Below are positions 42,341 through 53,810 of a DNA stretch of 64,000 nt, piece after piece; position 1 is the stretch's first letter; each line of letters starts with the position of its first letter. Origin of the DNA: Pleurodeles waltl (taxonomy: Eukaryota > Chordata > Amphibia > Caudata > Salamandridae); contig NC_090444.1 of NCBI RefSeq assembly GCF_031143425.1, forward strand, positions 54,245,533 through 54,309,532, written 5' to 3'. Below the pieces are notes generated by a model. That model had not been told where the DNA came from. It saw nothing but the letters and a program-made list of their open reading frames with translations, and ran no database searches. The position numbers and the translations under genes are program-made.

Positions 42341-44565
42341 TCAAGGAATGTCCTCAATCAGGCCCTTCTTAAAAGTCTCTAGAAAACATATCCAAAAGAC
42401 CTCCTTTTTCTTCCTGTATTGTTCAGAGCTTGTATCGCGTCTTGAAGGTATTTTCTCAAGGATCGTCCATCTGATATCCTCTTCTTTGTGATTAAAGGCC
42501 ACCCAATGGGAGACCAAGGGGGCAAAAGATTTCCTAGTTCTAATAGAGGATTTATGTTCAGACAATCTGACCCTAAACTCCCTAGATGTCTTGCCAACAT
42601 AACCAAGGTTACATGGGCATAGAATGAGGTAGATGACGTTTTCAGATCTACAGTTTGTCATGGTAGTGGGGAATTTTTTTCTCCATCATGTATGACATTT
42701 TGTGTGACTATGGCTGTTTCACAAGCATGGCAATTGCCACATTTGAAATTGCCTCTGATGGGATCCAATGGATCTTTGCACCAAGTCTTGTGTGCGGTTG
42801 ACTGCAGATATGACCAAAATATTTCGCAGGTTTTTATTTCTCTTGAACGCGAATAATGGCTTCTCTAAGTGTACATTGTCTTCACTCGTGGTCAAGATAT
42901 GCCATTCAGAATTGATGATTTTTCTGATTCTATCATTCAAAGTGGAGTGATGAATCACGCATGCCAACCTGTCAGTGCTAGTGTGTTCCTTACCTTGAAA
43001 GAGAGTATCACGGTTATGGTACTTAGCTTTTTCGTGTAAGTTTCTTATTACTTTAATGGGATAACATCTCTGTTTTAATTTGTCAGAAAGGACTTCCTCG
43101 TGTTTCACAAACTCCTTCATCTCTGTACAATTCCTTCTCTGACGAAGGAACTTGGAAAAAGGAATAGCTTGTCTTTGTCTCCTCGGATGGAAGCTGTCAA
43201 AGTGCAGGAGGGTATTTCTAGCTGTAGGTTTAGTAAACAGCGACATAGCAAGACGTCCATCTAGATGTTTAATGTACACATCTAAAAACTCTACTTGATC
43301 ATATTTCATGGTAAACTTGAGATTCTCATCGCAGAAGTTCAACCATAGCAAAAACTCAAGTAGTTCTTGTTCTTGTCCTCTCCAAATGAAAAATACATCA
43401 TCCATGTATCTACACCATTGATGTATGTTTTCAAAAAATGGGGCAACTTCATTATAGATGTGTTTTTCCTCAAACGATCCAACGTATAGGTTAGCTACAC
43501 TGGAAGCGCAGGCAGCGCCCATACTTACGCCCTTTGTTTGCTGGTAAATGGTTCCATTGAACTCAAAAAAATTGTTAAACAGAACAGTTTTGAGACATTT
43601 AATAATGAATGCATGTAGAGGATCGACACCCAGATCGTTCAAATAAGAGTCAACACAATCTAACGCTTGTTGCTGGGGGATATTAGTGTATAGAGCCTCT
43701 AAATCCATGGTGACTAACATTTCTTGATTTGGATTATGATAGACCTTCTAGTTTGGAAATCAAATGGCCTGTGTCTCGAGCATAGGATGGGAGCTGTGTG
43801 ACCAATGGTTTGAGGAAAGTTTCAACATATTGAGACAATGGTTCAATGGCTGAACCGATGGTAGAGACAATCAGGCGCAAAGGGGGATCTTTCAAATTCT
43901 TGTGTACTTTAGGGAGTCCATATATGATAGGAAGTCTAGTATTTTTAGGTGTAAGAAAATCAAACTCTTTCTGACAGATGAGCCCTGTTTCTAAAGCAAT
44001 ACTGTTCGCCTCCTTGATCTCTCTTTTCATTCTAAACTCTGGATCGCCCGGCATGTCTCTGTAGAATTCAGGACATTGGAGCATGTCTGACATTTTCTGT
44101 ATGTAGTATGTTGTGTCCAGTACTGCAATACTGCACGCTTTGTCACAAGGTTTAATTGTGATCTTACTGTTCTGCTTTAAAATGTGTAAAGCTGTACTTT
44201 CCTTTCTGTTGAGATTAAATTTGGGTTTAGAATGTGTTTAAGCATACTCTCGAACTTCTGTATAACCGCTTCTTCAAAAATGGCCACTTCTGGGCCTAGT
44301 AGTTCTAGACCAGGAGTAAAAGATGATGGAGGTTTCAAACCTATCTATTAAAATGAGAAGCAGGGGGAGAGGAGGAGAAATACTTCTTGAGATGAATCCA
44401 TCTAAAGAAAGCAAATAAATTCCTCATTAGTTCAAATTTATTAATGTCCATATTCGGGACAAATGACAGGCCTCGTGCTAACAGTTGTTCAGAGCTGTGG
44501 TCTAGAGCAATCGTACTGAGATTAAAGATGGGGATTTTGTCTAATCCTTCCAATACTGATTGCAT
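42341..44565 (-). pseudogene. Penelope-like reverse transcriptase plus GIY-YIG endonuclease
   Basis: From 44565 to 43734 come N-terminal pieces in two frames, including IYGLPKVHKNLKDPPLRLIV. From 43720 to 42719 is the catalytic core: TMDLEALYTNIP (motif A), QTKGVSMGAACASSVANLY (motif B), YMDDVFFIW (motif C, 105-108) and LDVYIK. Next comes a zinc-knuckle-like C-x2-C-H-x-C, readable only in a shifted frame near 42740. From 42661 to 42341 lies the GIY-YIG nuclease: VIYLILCP, GYVGKTSREFRVRLSEHKSS. Penelope elements use this nuclease to nick the target and the reverse transcriptase to copy from it. Multiple frameshifts show it is inactive, yet each domain remains readable. Confidence 0.85.
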
Positions 44566-44838
44566 CTTGTCTGTAGAAATCAGTTCTCAATTTTTGTAGG
44601 AGAGAGATATACTGATTACTAACTCCTTTTGCTTCCTTCTTGTAGCCTGTAGTATCCATGAACAATTAGTTTTGCAGTGAGCCCAATATAAAAAAAATTG
44701 ATAAGAAAATAGTATAAATCTCTTTGTTTCCTGGTAAGCTTTTTAGAAATTTCCTCAAATTACCCAATTAAACCCACACTGAATTACTTAACATACATTG
44801 GATGTTTAATTTTGAAACATTTGTTGTTACAGTTAAAA

Positions 44839-45765
44839 CTGGATATTTACTAAGGGCTTGCAAAGCTGATGCATTACATAAGGCTATGCAAGCCTTTAGG
44901 TAAGATTTAGTATGCCACGTAGAGCTACCGTGTGGAATGGTAGATCTGGAGTAATGCAAGACAGTGCAAATCACTGCCTTGTGTTTGTCTGCACTGGATA
45001 GGGGTTCCATGGGTAGAGCGTGGGGCTTCCAATGCATCCATGGTTTTTGGTGCAGTCCCTGATTTCCTAACACGAGTAAATCTGTGAATGTGTCAAAATG
45101 CAAACACCCTCCAAGTGAAGCTTAACGAGTAGAAATATGTTTATTTCTCATTGTTTTTCCTCTATGTATGCTGCACTCTGTAGCACTAATGGAAAGAGGA
45201 AAAAGTCTTGGAGTATTGTTTTGGTTTAGGAAAGTGTCCGTTCCTGCACAAAAACAATCCTGGCTGTAACACAGGAACCCTTGCACCTAGTGTTGGAACT
45301 ACTGTGCCAGCGCAGGGAGAGTGAAAGGGAAAGAATAGAAATGCTTCACATTTACAAAGATGTGGACTATTTCTGCTCCCTTTTGCCCTGGTGCACTGTG
45401 TGAAGCCTAGGGGTAATGCAGGCATCCTTTATATATTGTGTAAGAGTACCTTTGTTACAGGCAGGATTTCTTTTGTGCAGGAAGGGACACCTTCCTGTAC
45501 AAAAACAATCCTTAGTGACATTTTCCTTTTTCTTGTGGAAATAGGAAATACTGGGAGAAATAAAGATATTTCTGCTTGTTGCACCTCACTTGGGAAGGTA
45601 TACCATTTTGACATAGTCCCAGGTATACAAGTCTGGTAATGCACAAAAATCCATGAGAGGGTGCAAAAATATGCCCATCGTCCACCCATGTATCGCCTCC
45701 CAAGTTGAAATGTAATATAATTGAGTGCAATCAGGCCTTGTGTGGCTTTGTAAATATTACTGAAG
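44839..45765. mobile_element. Degenerate MITE cluster (one or two elements)
   Basis: ATATTTACTAAGGGCTTGC-like text near 44851 and, inverted, AATATTTACAAAGCC near 45755 resemble the inverted ends of the local MITE family. Two copies of the CTGCACAAAAACAATCCT motif in head-to-head arrangement (about 45245 and 45500) suggest two elements. Boundaries and duplications could not be fixed. Confidence 0.4.
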
Positions 45766-47305
45766 CCGTTGTGTTGTCCTTATGTCCTCTTGCATGATAC
45801 AAGGATAATGCAAAGGTTACATATATATGGACCTTGATTTTATTTCCTGTCTTCATTTGTTCATTCCCACAGTCCATTCTATCCACTATCGTGTTTCTAA
45901 TTGTTTTCTCTAAATTTTCCTTGAAGTTGCTCTAACAAGTAACTTACTTCCTCCTCCTCCCCATGACTATCATTTTCCAGCAGTCAAACTCCTCTTTCAA
46001 GTGGTTGTGTCCACCTCGTGTTCAGGGTGTGCATGAATGGAGATGTATTTGCAGCTCAATAATATAAGATTGTAGCAGATAAAAAATTAATAAAGAATAT
46101 TTAACACATCTTCCTGTTACTCTATTCTTCAAATAAATGACAAAGAATGACTAAATGAAGATTTTCTACTTACAGTACGACATATATATTGGGAGGTGTC
46201 CGTGCTCTTTCATTGAAAGCCACTGTCACTGTCTTCCACTCTGCCCTCTTCTTTGTTTTGAGGTACAGAGAAAGGACTGGATATTAGCTCAATAAACATG
46301 TTCTTACTGGCTGAGCTAAGGCTATTCTGGCTGTGCCTGGCCTGGTCTAGGTCTTTTCCTGGTTATAGGGGAGAAGTCTGCTAAGGAATTAACATGTATT
46401 CTGTTAGCTTTAGGGTACCTAATGACAGCAAACTCTGCAGCTGTATGAAGAAGCAAACAAAGTAGGAAAGAATCTTCATGATCTGCAGGATGGCTGAGGC
46501 CATTTGCATTTGTTGTTCACACTGTGAATGACAATTATTTGTTAGTATTGGGCCATGCCCCTGGGATTTGTTTGTCTATTTGACAGTAAGCACGAGGGGA
46601 CGCTAATTATTGATTTGTATAATGCATGTGAGTCTTTGTTTATCTGAAAGCAATACTGGGACTGTGCTCTTGCCAGGTATGTGTGAAAGCTACCCAAGGC
46701 ACATTACCTTGGTGTTCAGTGCAGGTTTCATTGTTCAGTCAATTAATCATCTTGGTTGAAAGAAAGAGCAGCTCAGTCTGGATGCATTAAATACAGTCAC
46801 ATGGTTTATACAGGTGGTCATCAGGTGAAGATGAAATGAAGGTGAACCATCAGGATTTGTTTCAGCCTCATGCGTTCCAAGTTGCATTTTGACATGAAGG
46901 CAGTAGGAATGAAAGTTGATCTTGGTGATGCTGAGGTTGTATCATGACAATGTTTGATGCAGTAAAACTACCCAAGGCGGGCCATGCTCCCAAAACAGGA
47001 GTGGGAATCAGACTAGGGAGTACAAGGGGTCCAGAAGCCTTGCAGACAGTCAAAAGTAGCTTACCATGGCCAGAGTAGATCAAAATGTGTGAAAACATTA
47101 GAGAAAAGTAATTAAAGGTAGAGGCTGCATTTGTACTCAATCTATTTCAATTTATTAACAAGAATCCACTTTAGTTAGTTAGACAGTACTTATGTTACAG
47201 CAGTGCTCTCTGCAAAATCGTTATCTATTCTTGTCACAATCCTCTTTCTATGTGTGCTGCTATCTGTAGCATGTTTAAAAAGAGGAAAATGCCTTTAAGG
47301 ACTTA
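45766..47305. other. No gene seen
   Basis: Only short frames and no recognised repeat ends. The sequence is of mixed composition, and I cannot assign it. Confidence 0.4.
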
Positions 47306-48201
47306 GGGGCATATTTATACTCTGTTGCGCTCAATTAGGGTCATTGTTTTACACTCATACAGGGCAAATGTAACTCTGAATTTATAGTTTGGCGCTAGAC
47401 ATGTCTACCACCAAAATAATGGCGTTAACGTCATTTTCTGACAGCAGAAAACTACCTTGTGTCAATGAGATGCAAGGTAGGCGTTCCTGGGCAAAAAATG
47501 ATATTATGGCCTTAGTGCCATAACTATCCCCCCATGCTAAAATCAAGCACGGATGGATGGGGCCTTAAATAATTGAGCTAAGCTTGCTTAGCGCCATTAT
47601 TTAACGCCTGGGTCAGGGCAGGAGATAGGGACCTGTGGGCCTTTTTCCATGGTCAGAGACCATGGAAAGAGCCCACAGGTGCCCTCATCAGGCCCCAGGG
47701 ACACCCCCACTTACACCAGAGGGAAAGCGGAGGATGGGAGACACCATCCCAGGTAAGTAGAGGTAAGTACAAATAAGTTTTTTTTAATTCTATGTAGTGC
47801 CATAGGGGGGGCTAACTTGGGCCCCTGTACATGGCACTGGGCCCAGTGGCCATGCCCAGGGGACATATGCCCCCTGGGAATGGCCATTGTGGTGGTGGGC
47901 ATGACTCCTGTCTGAACTAAGGCAGGAGTCATGTCCATGGGGTTTTAACGTCAGAAAATGATGCCAGTCTGGTTAGAGGCAATATTGATGCCTCTGCCCA
48001 TGCTAGCATCATCCTTTGGTGTTACCCCTATGCCTCTCCCACCCAGCTTCCGTCCTTTTTTGTGTGATGGTTGCTGGGTCCTTACCGCTGGCTATCATCA
48101 TTCCATAAAAATGACACCCGGCCGGTGTCTTGGGATGGCGTTAGCTGGCAGTAAACTTTTTGACTGGTGCAGTTTAGCGTCAAAAAGTATAAATCAGGGC
48201 C
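47306..48201. mobile_element. 896-bp TIR element with TTA target duplication
   Basis: GGGGCATATTTATACT at the left and, inverted, GGCCCTGATTTATACT at the right; TTA flanks both sides (47303-47305 and 48202-48204). The interior carries CCTTAGTGCCATAACT and GGCAGGAGTCATG segments, also found inverted in the element at 22917-24131. Non-coding; probably mobilised in trans by a Harbinger-type transposase. Its right flank is the start of the second composite copy. Confidence 0.8.
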
Positions 48202-48560
48202 TTAACCCCTTCAATGCGGGCGTCGGCCACTGGCCTCCGCCCGCACTACCTCCCTGGTGAAACACTTTCAGGTATCCTGGCCCTCCGATCGCAGCACAGC
48301 TGCGATCGGGGGGCCAGGAAACACTTTCAGAAGGCCTCCTAAGAAAGGGGAGACTCTCCCCTTTCTTACGAGGCCTTCTGAAACTGTTTCCTGGCCCCCG
48401 ATCGCAGCACAGCGATCACAGTTTCAGAAGGCCTCGTAAGAAAGGGGAGAGTCTCCCCTTTCTTACGAGGCCTTCTGAAAGTGTTTCCTGGCCCCCGATC
48501 GCAGCTGTGCTGTGCTGCGATCGGGGGCCAGGAAACACCACTAGATGCCAGGGATTTCAC
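48202..48560. repeat. Palindromic cluster at the start of composite copy 2
   Basis: The block opens TTAACCCCTTCAATGCGGGC, like the end of the 4.7-kb composite. It then holds alternating inverted copies of GATCGCAGCACAGCTGCGATC, of GGGCCAGGAAACA/TGTTTCCTGGCC and of TTCAGAAGGCCTC...AAGAAAGGGGAGAC, in both orientations, through about 48540. It can fold into several long stems. It leads into CACTAGATGCCAGGGATTT, the same joint used between hairpin units elsewhere. Confidence 0.75.
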
Positions 48561-48779
48561 TTGGGGGGGTCGGCCCGCTCGGAAAACAGGCCCCCCCCGG
48601 GGCATATATTTTTTTTTAAAAAGGTGGGTGCCTCCTGGGGGTGGGGGAGGGGGGGCGCGATCACGCTCCCCCTTCCCCCCCGGAGATATATTTTTTTTTT
48701 TTAATAAAATAAAAAATAAAATAAAAGGACAGGGGGTCGCCCCCAAGGAAACCATACAACAACTAAAAAAAATAGATCT

Positions 48780-48903
48780 ATACATAGATCTATATATATA
48801 GATATATCTATGTAGATATATCTATGTACATGGATATATCTATAGATATATCTATGTAGATATATATATATATATATATAGAGATAGATCTATATATATA
48901 TCA
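48780..48903. repeat. AT-rich GATATATC/TATA low-complexity tract
   Basis: Short palindromes such as AGATATATCT and ATAGATCTAT recur, followed by (TA)n. The last twelve bases (48892-48903) form the left target duplication of the LINE that follows. Confidence 0.85.
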
Positions 48904-49698
48904 ATCAATCAATCAAAGAGATTTATAAAGCGCGCTACTCACCAGTGAGGGTCTCAACGCGCTGGGGGGGGTGAGGGGAGGGGAAGGGGCTGGGAGGTTC
49001 ACTGTTCGAAAAGCCAGGTTTTGAGGACCTTCCTAAAAATAATTAGGTTTTGGGTATTGCAAAGGTGGGTTGGGAGGGCGTTCCAGGTTTTGGTGGTGGT
49101 GTGTTTGATGCAGGAGACAGAGGCGAGAGAGAGGTCAGCTGAGCGGAGGTTTTGTGTGGGGGTGTGGAAGGTGACTCTCGTTGAGGTAGACAGGGCCTGT
49201 GTTGTGGAGTGATTTGTGTGCGAGGATGAGGATCTTGAAGGTGATCCTTTTGTCAATGGGGAGACAGTGGAGGGATTTGAGGTGTGGAGAGATGTGTTTG
49301 TGTTGGGGGAGGTCGAGGATGAGTCGTGCTGCTGAGTTCTGGATGCGTGTAGTTTGCGTTCGAGTTTTAGAGTGGTGCCGGCGTAGAGGGCGTTTCCGTA
49401 ATCAAGTCTGCTGCTGATGAGTGCGTGAGTAACAGTTTTTCTGGTCTCTGTGGGGATCCATTTGAATGTTTTTTTCAGTATACGGAGTGTGTTGAAGCAT
49501 GAGGAGGTGAGAGCGTTGATTTGTTGGGTCATCGAGAGGGAGGAGTCTAGGATGATGCCGAGGTTGCGTGCATGGTTGGCGGGGGTGGGTGCAGGGCCTA
49601 GCATGGTGGGCCACAATGAGGGGTCCCAGGTGTTTTTGTGTGGGCCAAAGAGGATTATTTTGGTTTTGCTTGAGTTGAGTTTCAGGTGGTTGGCTGTC
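48904..49698 (-). mobile_element. Second CR1/L2-like LINE, 5'-truncated, with 12-bp duplication
   Basis: On the minus strand this copy ends in GATTGATTGATTG simple repeats after GCGCGCTTTATAAATCTC, the 3' tail shared with the LINE at 5.4 kb and the SINE at 23.4 kb. ATATATATATCA flanks both ends (48892-48903 and 49699-49710), supporting a classical 5'-truncated target-primed insertion, though the duplicate lies in low-complexity DNA. It sits inside composite copy 2. Confidence 0.82.
48999..49697 (-). pseudogene. Reverse transcriptase C-terminal fragment of the second LINE
   Basis: About 230 residues starting at TANHLKLNSSKTKIILFG cover only the thumb and C-terminal part of the reverse transcriptase, after the YADD motif. 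NHARNLGIILDSSLSM, RLDYGNALYAG and the terminal KTWLFEQ match the corresponding positions of the copy at 5434-6528. A frameshift after LERKLH changes the middle into Ser/Thr-rich nonsense before the frame recovers near TWNALP. No catalytic residues remain. Confidence 0.8.
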
Positions 49699-49710
49699 AT
49701 ATATATATCA

Positions 49711-50560
49711 CTTTTGTCAATATGTGTGTGGTTTCCCTGGGGGGAAAAGGGTCAGACTTGTCTAGTGGCAGTTTTAGTGCCATAAAGAAGCGCAGAAGGT
49801 TTATATGCCTACTGCAAAGAGCAAATCTGTATTTTATGTAAATAGTTGAGTACATTAGTAAAGTCAGCCATTAACTGCGCTATAATACCAATGAAATGTA
49901 TGTGCGGGGTGGAGGGCGGCTATGGAGAGATGAAGGGCACTTTTGCTGGGTGGTAATGAGGGAATCCGAGGAGGAGGGAGTGGGAGCACCAATAATGATT
50001 GTTGGACTGGGCGCAGGAGGTGCTAAAGAATGTGATGAATGGCATGTGACAAGGTGTTTTTTGAGTGTCTTGAAAGAACGTGCTGATTGAGGGAAGAAGC
50101 GCAGGTAAGGTGGTCTCTACTGTTGAACGTATCTCACACACACCATCGATTTTGTGACTGTCTACGTAGGCTAGTGTTTTAGACACAGTTTAGCCAATAG
50201 CAGAGATGGCATCTTGATGGATGACTGCTTTCTGCACTTGGGTTATAGAGGACCGCTCTGACATAGGATCAGAGACTGAGACATCAGATACTGAGACAGC
50301 ATCTGAGGGATAGGACAATGGCGCAGACTCTAGGAGTGATTTTTCAGTCGGAGGAGTCCCATTCGATAACTCCTCTTCCAGTACATTATGAGGGAGGTGA
50401 TGAGGACAGTCCTGCTGTCCCTTCGCAAGCTGTGTGTGCAACTGGGTAATAATGGGTTAGCCCAACCCAGAGAGCAGGTGAATGCGGCGGCAAGCAGAGA
50501 GAGAGAGAGAGAGTGCTCTCTTGGGAGCTCCCCAATTTAGTTCAGCCCCAAATTCCACCA
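49711..50560. other. No gene seen
   Basis: Short frames only. A GAGAGAGAGAG run lies near 50500. It may be part of composite copy 2, but I cannot align it. Confidence 0.35.
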
Positions 50561-50929
50561 CCCAAATCGTATTGCGGCGACATCAAAATTATCTATGGCA
50601 AAACAAACTGGTTTTGTAAGGCAGGCACCTGTGTTTTTGGTCCTGGGTTCGGCGGCCATATAGAGAAACACACTAAACCCAAACATTTCAGGAAACTAGA
50701 CATTCGGGGGAGTCCACAGAGGTGTGACTTGTGGGGATTGCCCAAAGTTTTCCTACCCAGAATACCCTGCAAATCTGAAATGTTGAATAAAAACTCTATT
50801 TTTCTCGCATTTCTGTCACACAAACTACAGGAATATTCTGGGATTCACAAAATTCCTACCACCCAGTGACTCCTCACCTGTCCTGATAAAAACACTACCC
50901 CACTTGAGTGCCTACACCTAGTGCCTGCG

Positions 50930-52509
50930 TCAGGAATGGATCACCCCAGGGTCAACAGCTGCCTCATGTAAGGACCAACATTGACCGTTGTGTGATCTAT
51001 TCCTGTCGCGGGCACCAGGCCTAACCACACAAGTGAGGTATCATTTTTATCGGGAGACTTGGGGGAACGCTGGGTGGAAGGAAATTTGTGGCTCCTCTCA
51101 GATTCCAAAACTTTCTGTCACCGAAATGTGAGGAAAACGTGTCATTTTAGCCACATTTTGAGGTTTGCAAAGGATTCTGGGTAACAGAACCTGGTCAGAG
51201 CCCCACAAGTCACCTCATCTTGGATTCCCCTGGGTTTCTAGTTTTAAAAAATGTGCTGGTTAGCTAGGTTTCCCCAGGTGCTGGCTGAGCTAGAGGCCAA
51301 AATCTACAGGTAGGCACTGTTTTCTATGAAAAAATGTGATGTGTCCACGTTGTGTTTTGGGGCATTTCCTTTCGCGGGTGCTTGGCCTACCCACACAAGT
51401 GAGGTATAATTTTTATCGGGAGACTTGGGGGAACGCTGGGTGGAAGGAAATTTGTGGCTCCACACAGATTCCAGAACTTTCTGTCACCGAAATGTGAGGA
51501 AAACATGTTTTTTTAGCCACTTTTTGAGGTTTGCAAAGGATTCTGGGTAACAGAACCTGGTCAGAGCCCCACAAGTCACCCCATCTTGGATTCCCCTAGG
51601 TCTCTATTTTTCAAATATGCACAGGTTTGGTAGGTTTCCCTAGGTGCCGGCTGAGCTAGAGGCCAAAATCTACAGACAGCCACTTTGCAAAAAACAGCTG
51701 GGTTTTCTGTCAAAAAATGGGATGTGTCCATGTTGTGTTTTGGGGCATTTCCTGTCGCGGGCGCTAGGCCTACCCACACAAGTGAGGTGTCATTTTTATC
51801 GGGAGACTTGGGGGAACGCTGGGTGGAAGGAAATTTGTGGCTCCTCTCAGATTTCAGAACTTTCTGTCACTGAAATGTGAGGAAAATGTGTTTTTGTAGC
51901 CACGTTTTGAGGTTTGCAAAGGATTCTGGGTAACAGAACCTGGTCGGAGCCCCACAAGTCACCCCATCTTGGATTCCCCTAGGTCTCTAGTTTTAAAAAA
52001 TGCACAGGTTTGGTAGGTTTTCCTATGTGCCGGCTGAGATAGAGGCCAAAATCTACAGGTAGGCACTTTGCAAAAAACAGCATTGTATTCTGTCAAAAAA
52101 TGTGATGTGTCCATGTTGTGTTTTCGGGCATTACCTGTCGCGGGCGCTAGGCCTACCCACACAAGTGAGGTATCATTTTTATCGGGAGACTTGGGGGAAC
52201 GCTGGGTGGAAGGAAATTTGTGGCTCATCTCAGATTCCAGAACTCTCTGTCACCGAAATGAGAGGAAAACGTGTTTTTTTAGCCACGTTTTGAAGTTTGC
52301 AAAGGATTCTGGGTAACAGAACCTGGTCAGAGCCCCACAAGTCACCCCATCTTGGATTCCCCTAGGTCTCTAGTTTTAAAAAATGCACAGGTTTGGTAGG
52401 TTTCCCTATGTGCCGGCTGAGCTAGAGGCGAAAATCTACAGGTAGGCACTTTGGAAAAAACAGCTCTGTTTTCTGTCAAAAAAATGGTATGTGTCCACGT
52501 TGTGTTTTG
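50930..52509. repeat. ~380-bp tandem array (composite copy 2)
   Basis: About four well-preserved units are anchored by GTGTCCACGTTGTGTTTTGG at about 51338, 51724, 52105 and 52491, a period of about 383 bp. They share CGGGAGACTTGGGGGAACGC, CAGAACTTTCTGTCACCGAA and CCCACAAGTCACCCCATCTT. Units here resemble each other more than those at 14 kb or 63 kb, suggesting local homogenisation. It breaks off at about 52509 in unrelated sequence. Confidence 0.88.
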
Positions 52510-52771
52510 GGCCATTTACAGATATATCCCATTGGTATACACACATGTTTATACATCTCCAAATACCACGATCTCAATGACACACATGGCAGCTCTGTCA
52601 TAGTGCCCCAGTCAAAGTATTTTGTTCAAAGAATAGTATCTAGCTCTATGAACACTAGGCTTAAAGTCAAGGACGTTTGGCATGGGATGGTAATAATGCG
52701 CAAATTGTTTAGCCTTTGGTAGCTTACAATGACTTTCATTGATCGGAAGCAGCTCTTGTAACAGAATAGTT

Positions 52772-53276
52772 TGGAGCCCTTTAATCTAGCGTAATGCAAC
52801 ATAGCACAAATCGCTGTGTGGCATTATTCTGCCCCAAGAAGACATTCCATGGGTTGAGCATTGGTGTTCCCACGCAACCATTAGATTTTGACGTATTACC
52901 AGATTCGCCTTATTTGTAGTCCTGGGAATCTGTCAAAATGCCACACTTTTCAAGGCGACCCGTCGTGAGGAGAAATGGCTTTATTTCTCCTCATTTTTTC
53001 CTCTTTCTATGTCTGCTGCATTCTGAACCACAGATAAAAAGAGGAAAATGCCTCTGAGGATTATTTTTGTGCAGGAAGGTATTCCTTACTGCACAAAGAC
53101 AATCCTGCCTGCAATGCAGGCACTCTTGCACTGTGGCGCAGGCTGTCTGCATTGGCACTAGGTAGCACATTGTGTATTAGCGTAAGAAAAGGGCAAGAAT
53201 GTTCTGTATAATGTTATATACAGCACATTCCTGCCCTTTCACTCAGCACAGAATGAAATATTAATAAAATTGTCCC
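52772..53276. mobile_element. Probable MITE with shared GTGCAGGAAGG motif
   Basis: The right end, inverted, reads GGGACAATTTTATTAATAT and is followed by TTA. The left end near GGAGCCCTTTAATCTAGCG is weak. The interior carries TTGTGCAGGAAGGTATTCC and CACAAAGACAATCCTGCC of the local family. Confidence 0.4.
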
Positions 53277-53810
53277 TTAGTGTTCAGATATGATTGGTCA
53301 CTTGAAAGGGGGATGACAAATCCTGATTGACTGGTTCCAACCCAAACAATATGTTTTGGCAGCCATTACAGAACTCGGGCCCTGGTTTCTGTGTCATGAT
53401 TTTTTTTTTTTTATAATTCTATAAGCAGGCAGGGTGACCATATGCTGACTGCAAAGGGCACTTGGGGTGATCCCAAAGAGAGTACAGGGAAGCAGTGTCC
53501 AACATTTTGAGAACATCTGGTTTAAGGTATTTCAGAATGCATGGCTATAAATTATTCTAGTATAATTCAACATTTTAAATGTTCTGCAAGGTACTGTGCT
53601 TTTAGCAAGATTGACCACACCTACAATGTCATAATATTCAATAAAGAGTTAGTAAACGCCCCCTATTGTGCCCAGAAATCTATTAAAGCATTTAATATAA
53701 GAAATTGTTTCTTTCTTAAACCCTTAATCGTCCTGTAAACCAGACAGAGCCCAGGAGAGTGACTATGAGAGATAATGAATTATTAGAGAAGGTATGTGAG
53801 AGAGTCTGTC

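Larger units (their letters stand above)
41674..44600 (-). mobile_element. Penelope-like retroelement body, decayed
   Basis: The minus strand carries a Penelope-type reverse transcriptase followed by a GIY-YIG endonuclease domain, then about 660 bp of non-coding sequence up to the gypsy LTR. The reading frame changes at least four times. Together with the hammerhead-bearing fragment at 26880-27585 it may be one element split by the gypsy insertion. Confidence 0.8.

Noticed and set aside
46790..46830. Minus-strand CTGATGACCACC as a hammerhead
   Set aside because: The partner GGTGG-GAAA segment is absent.
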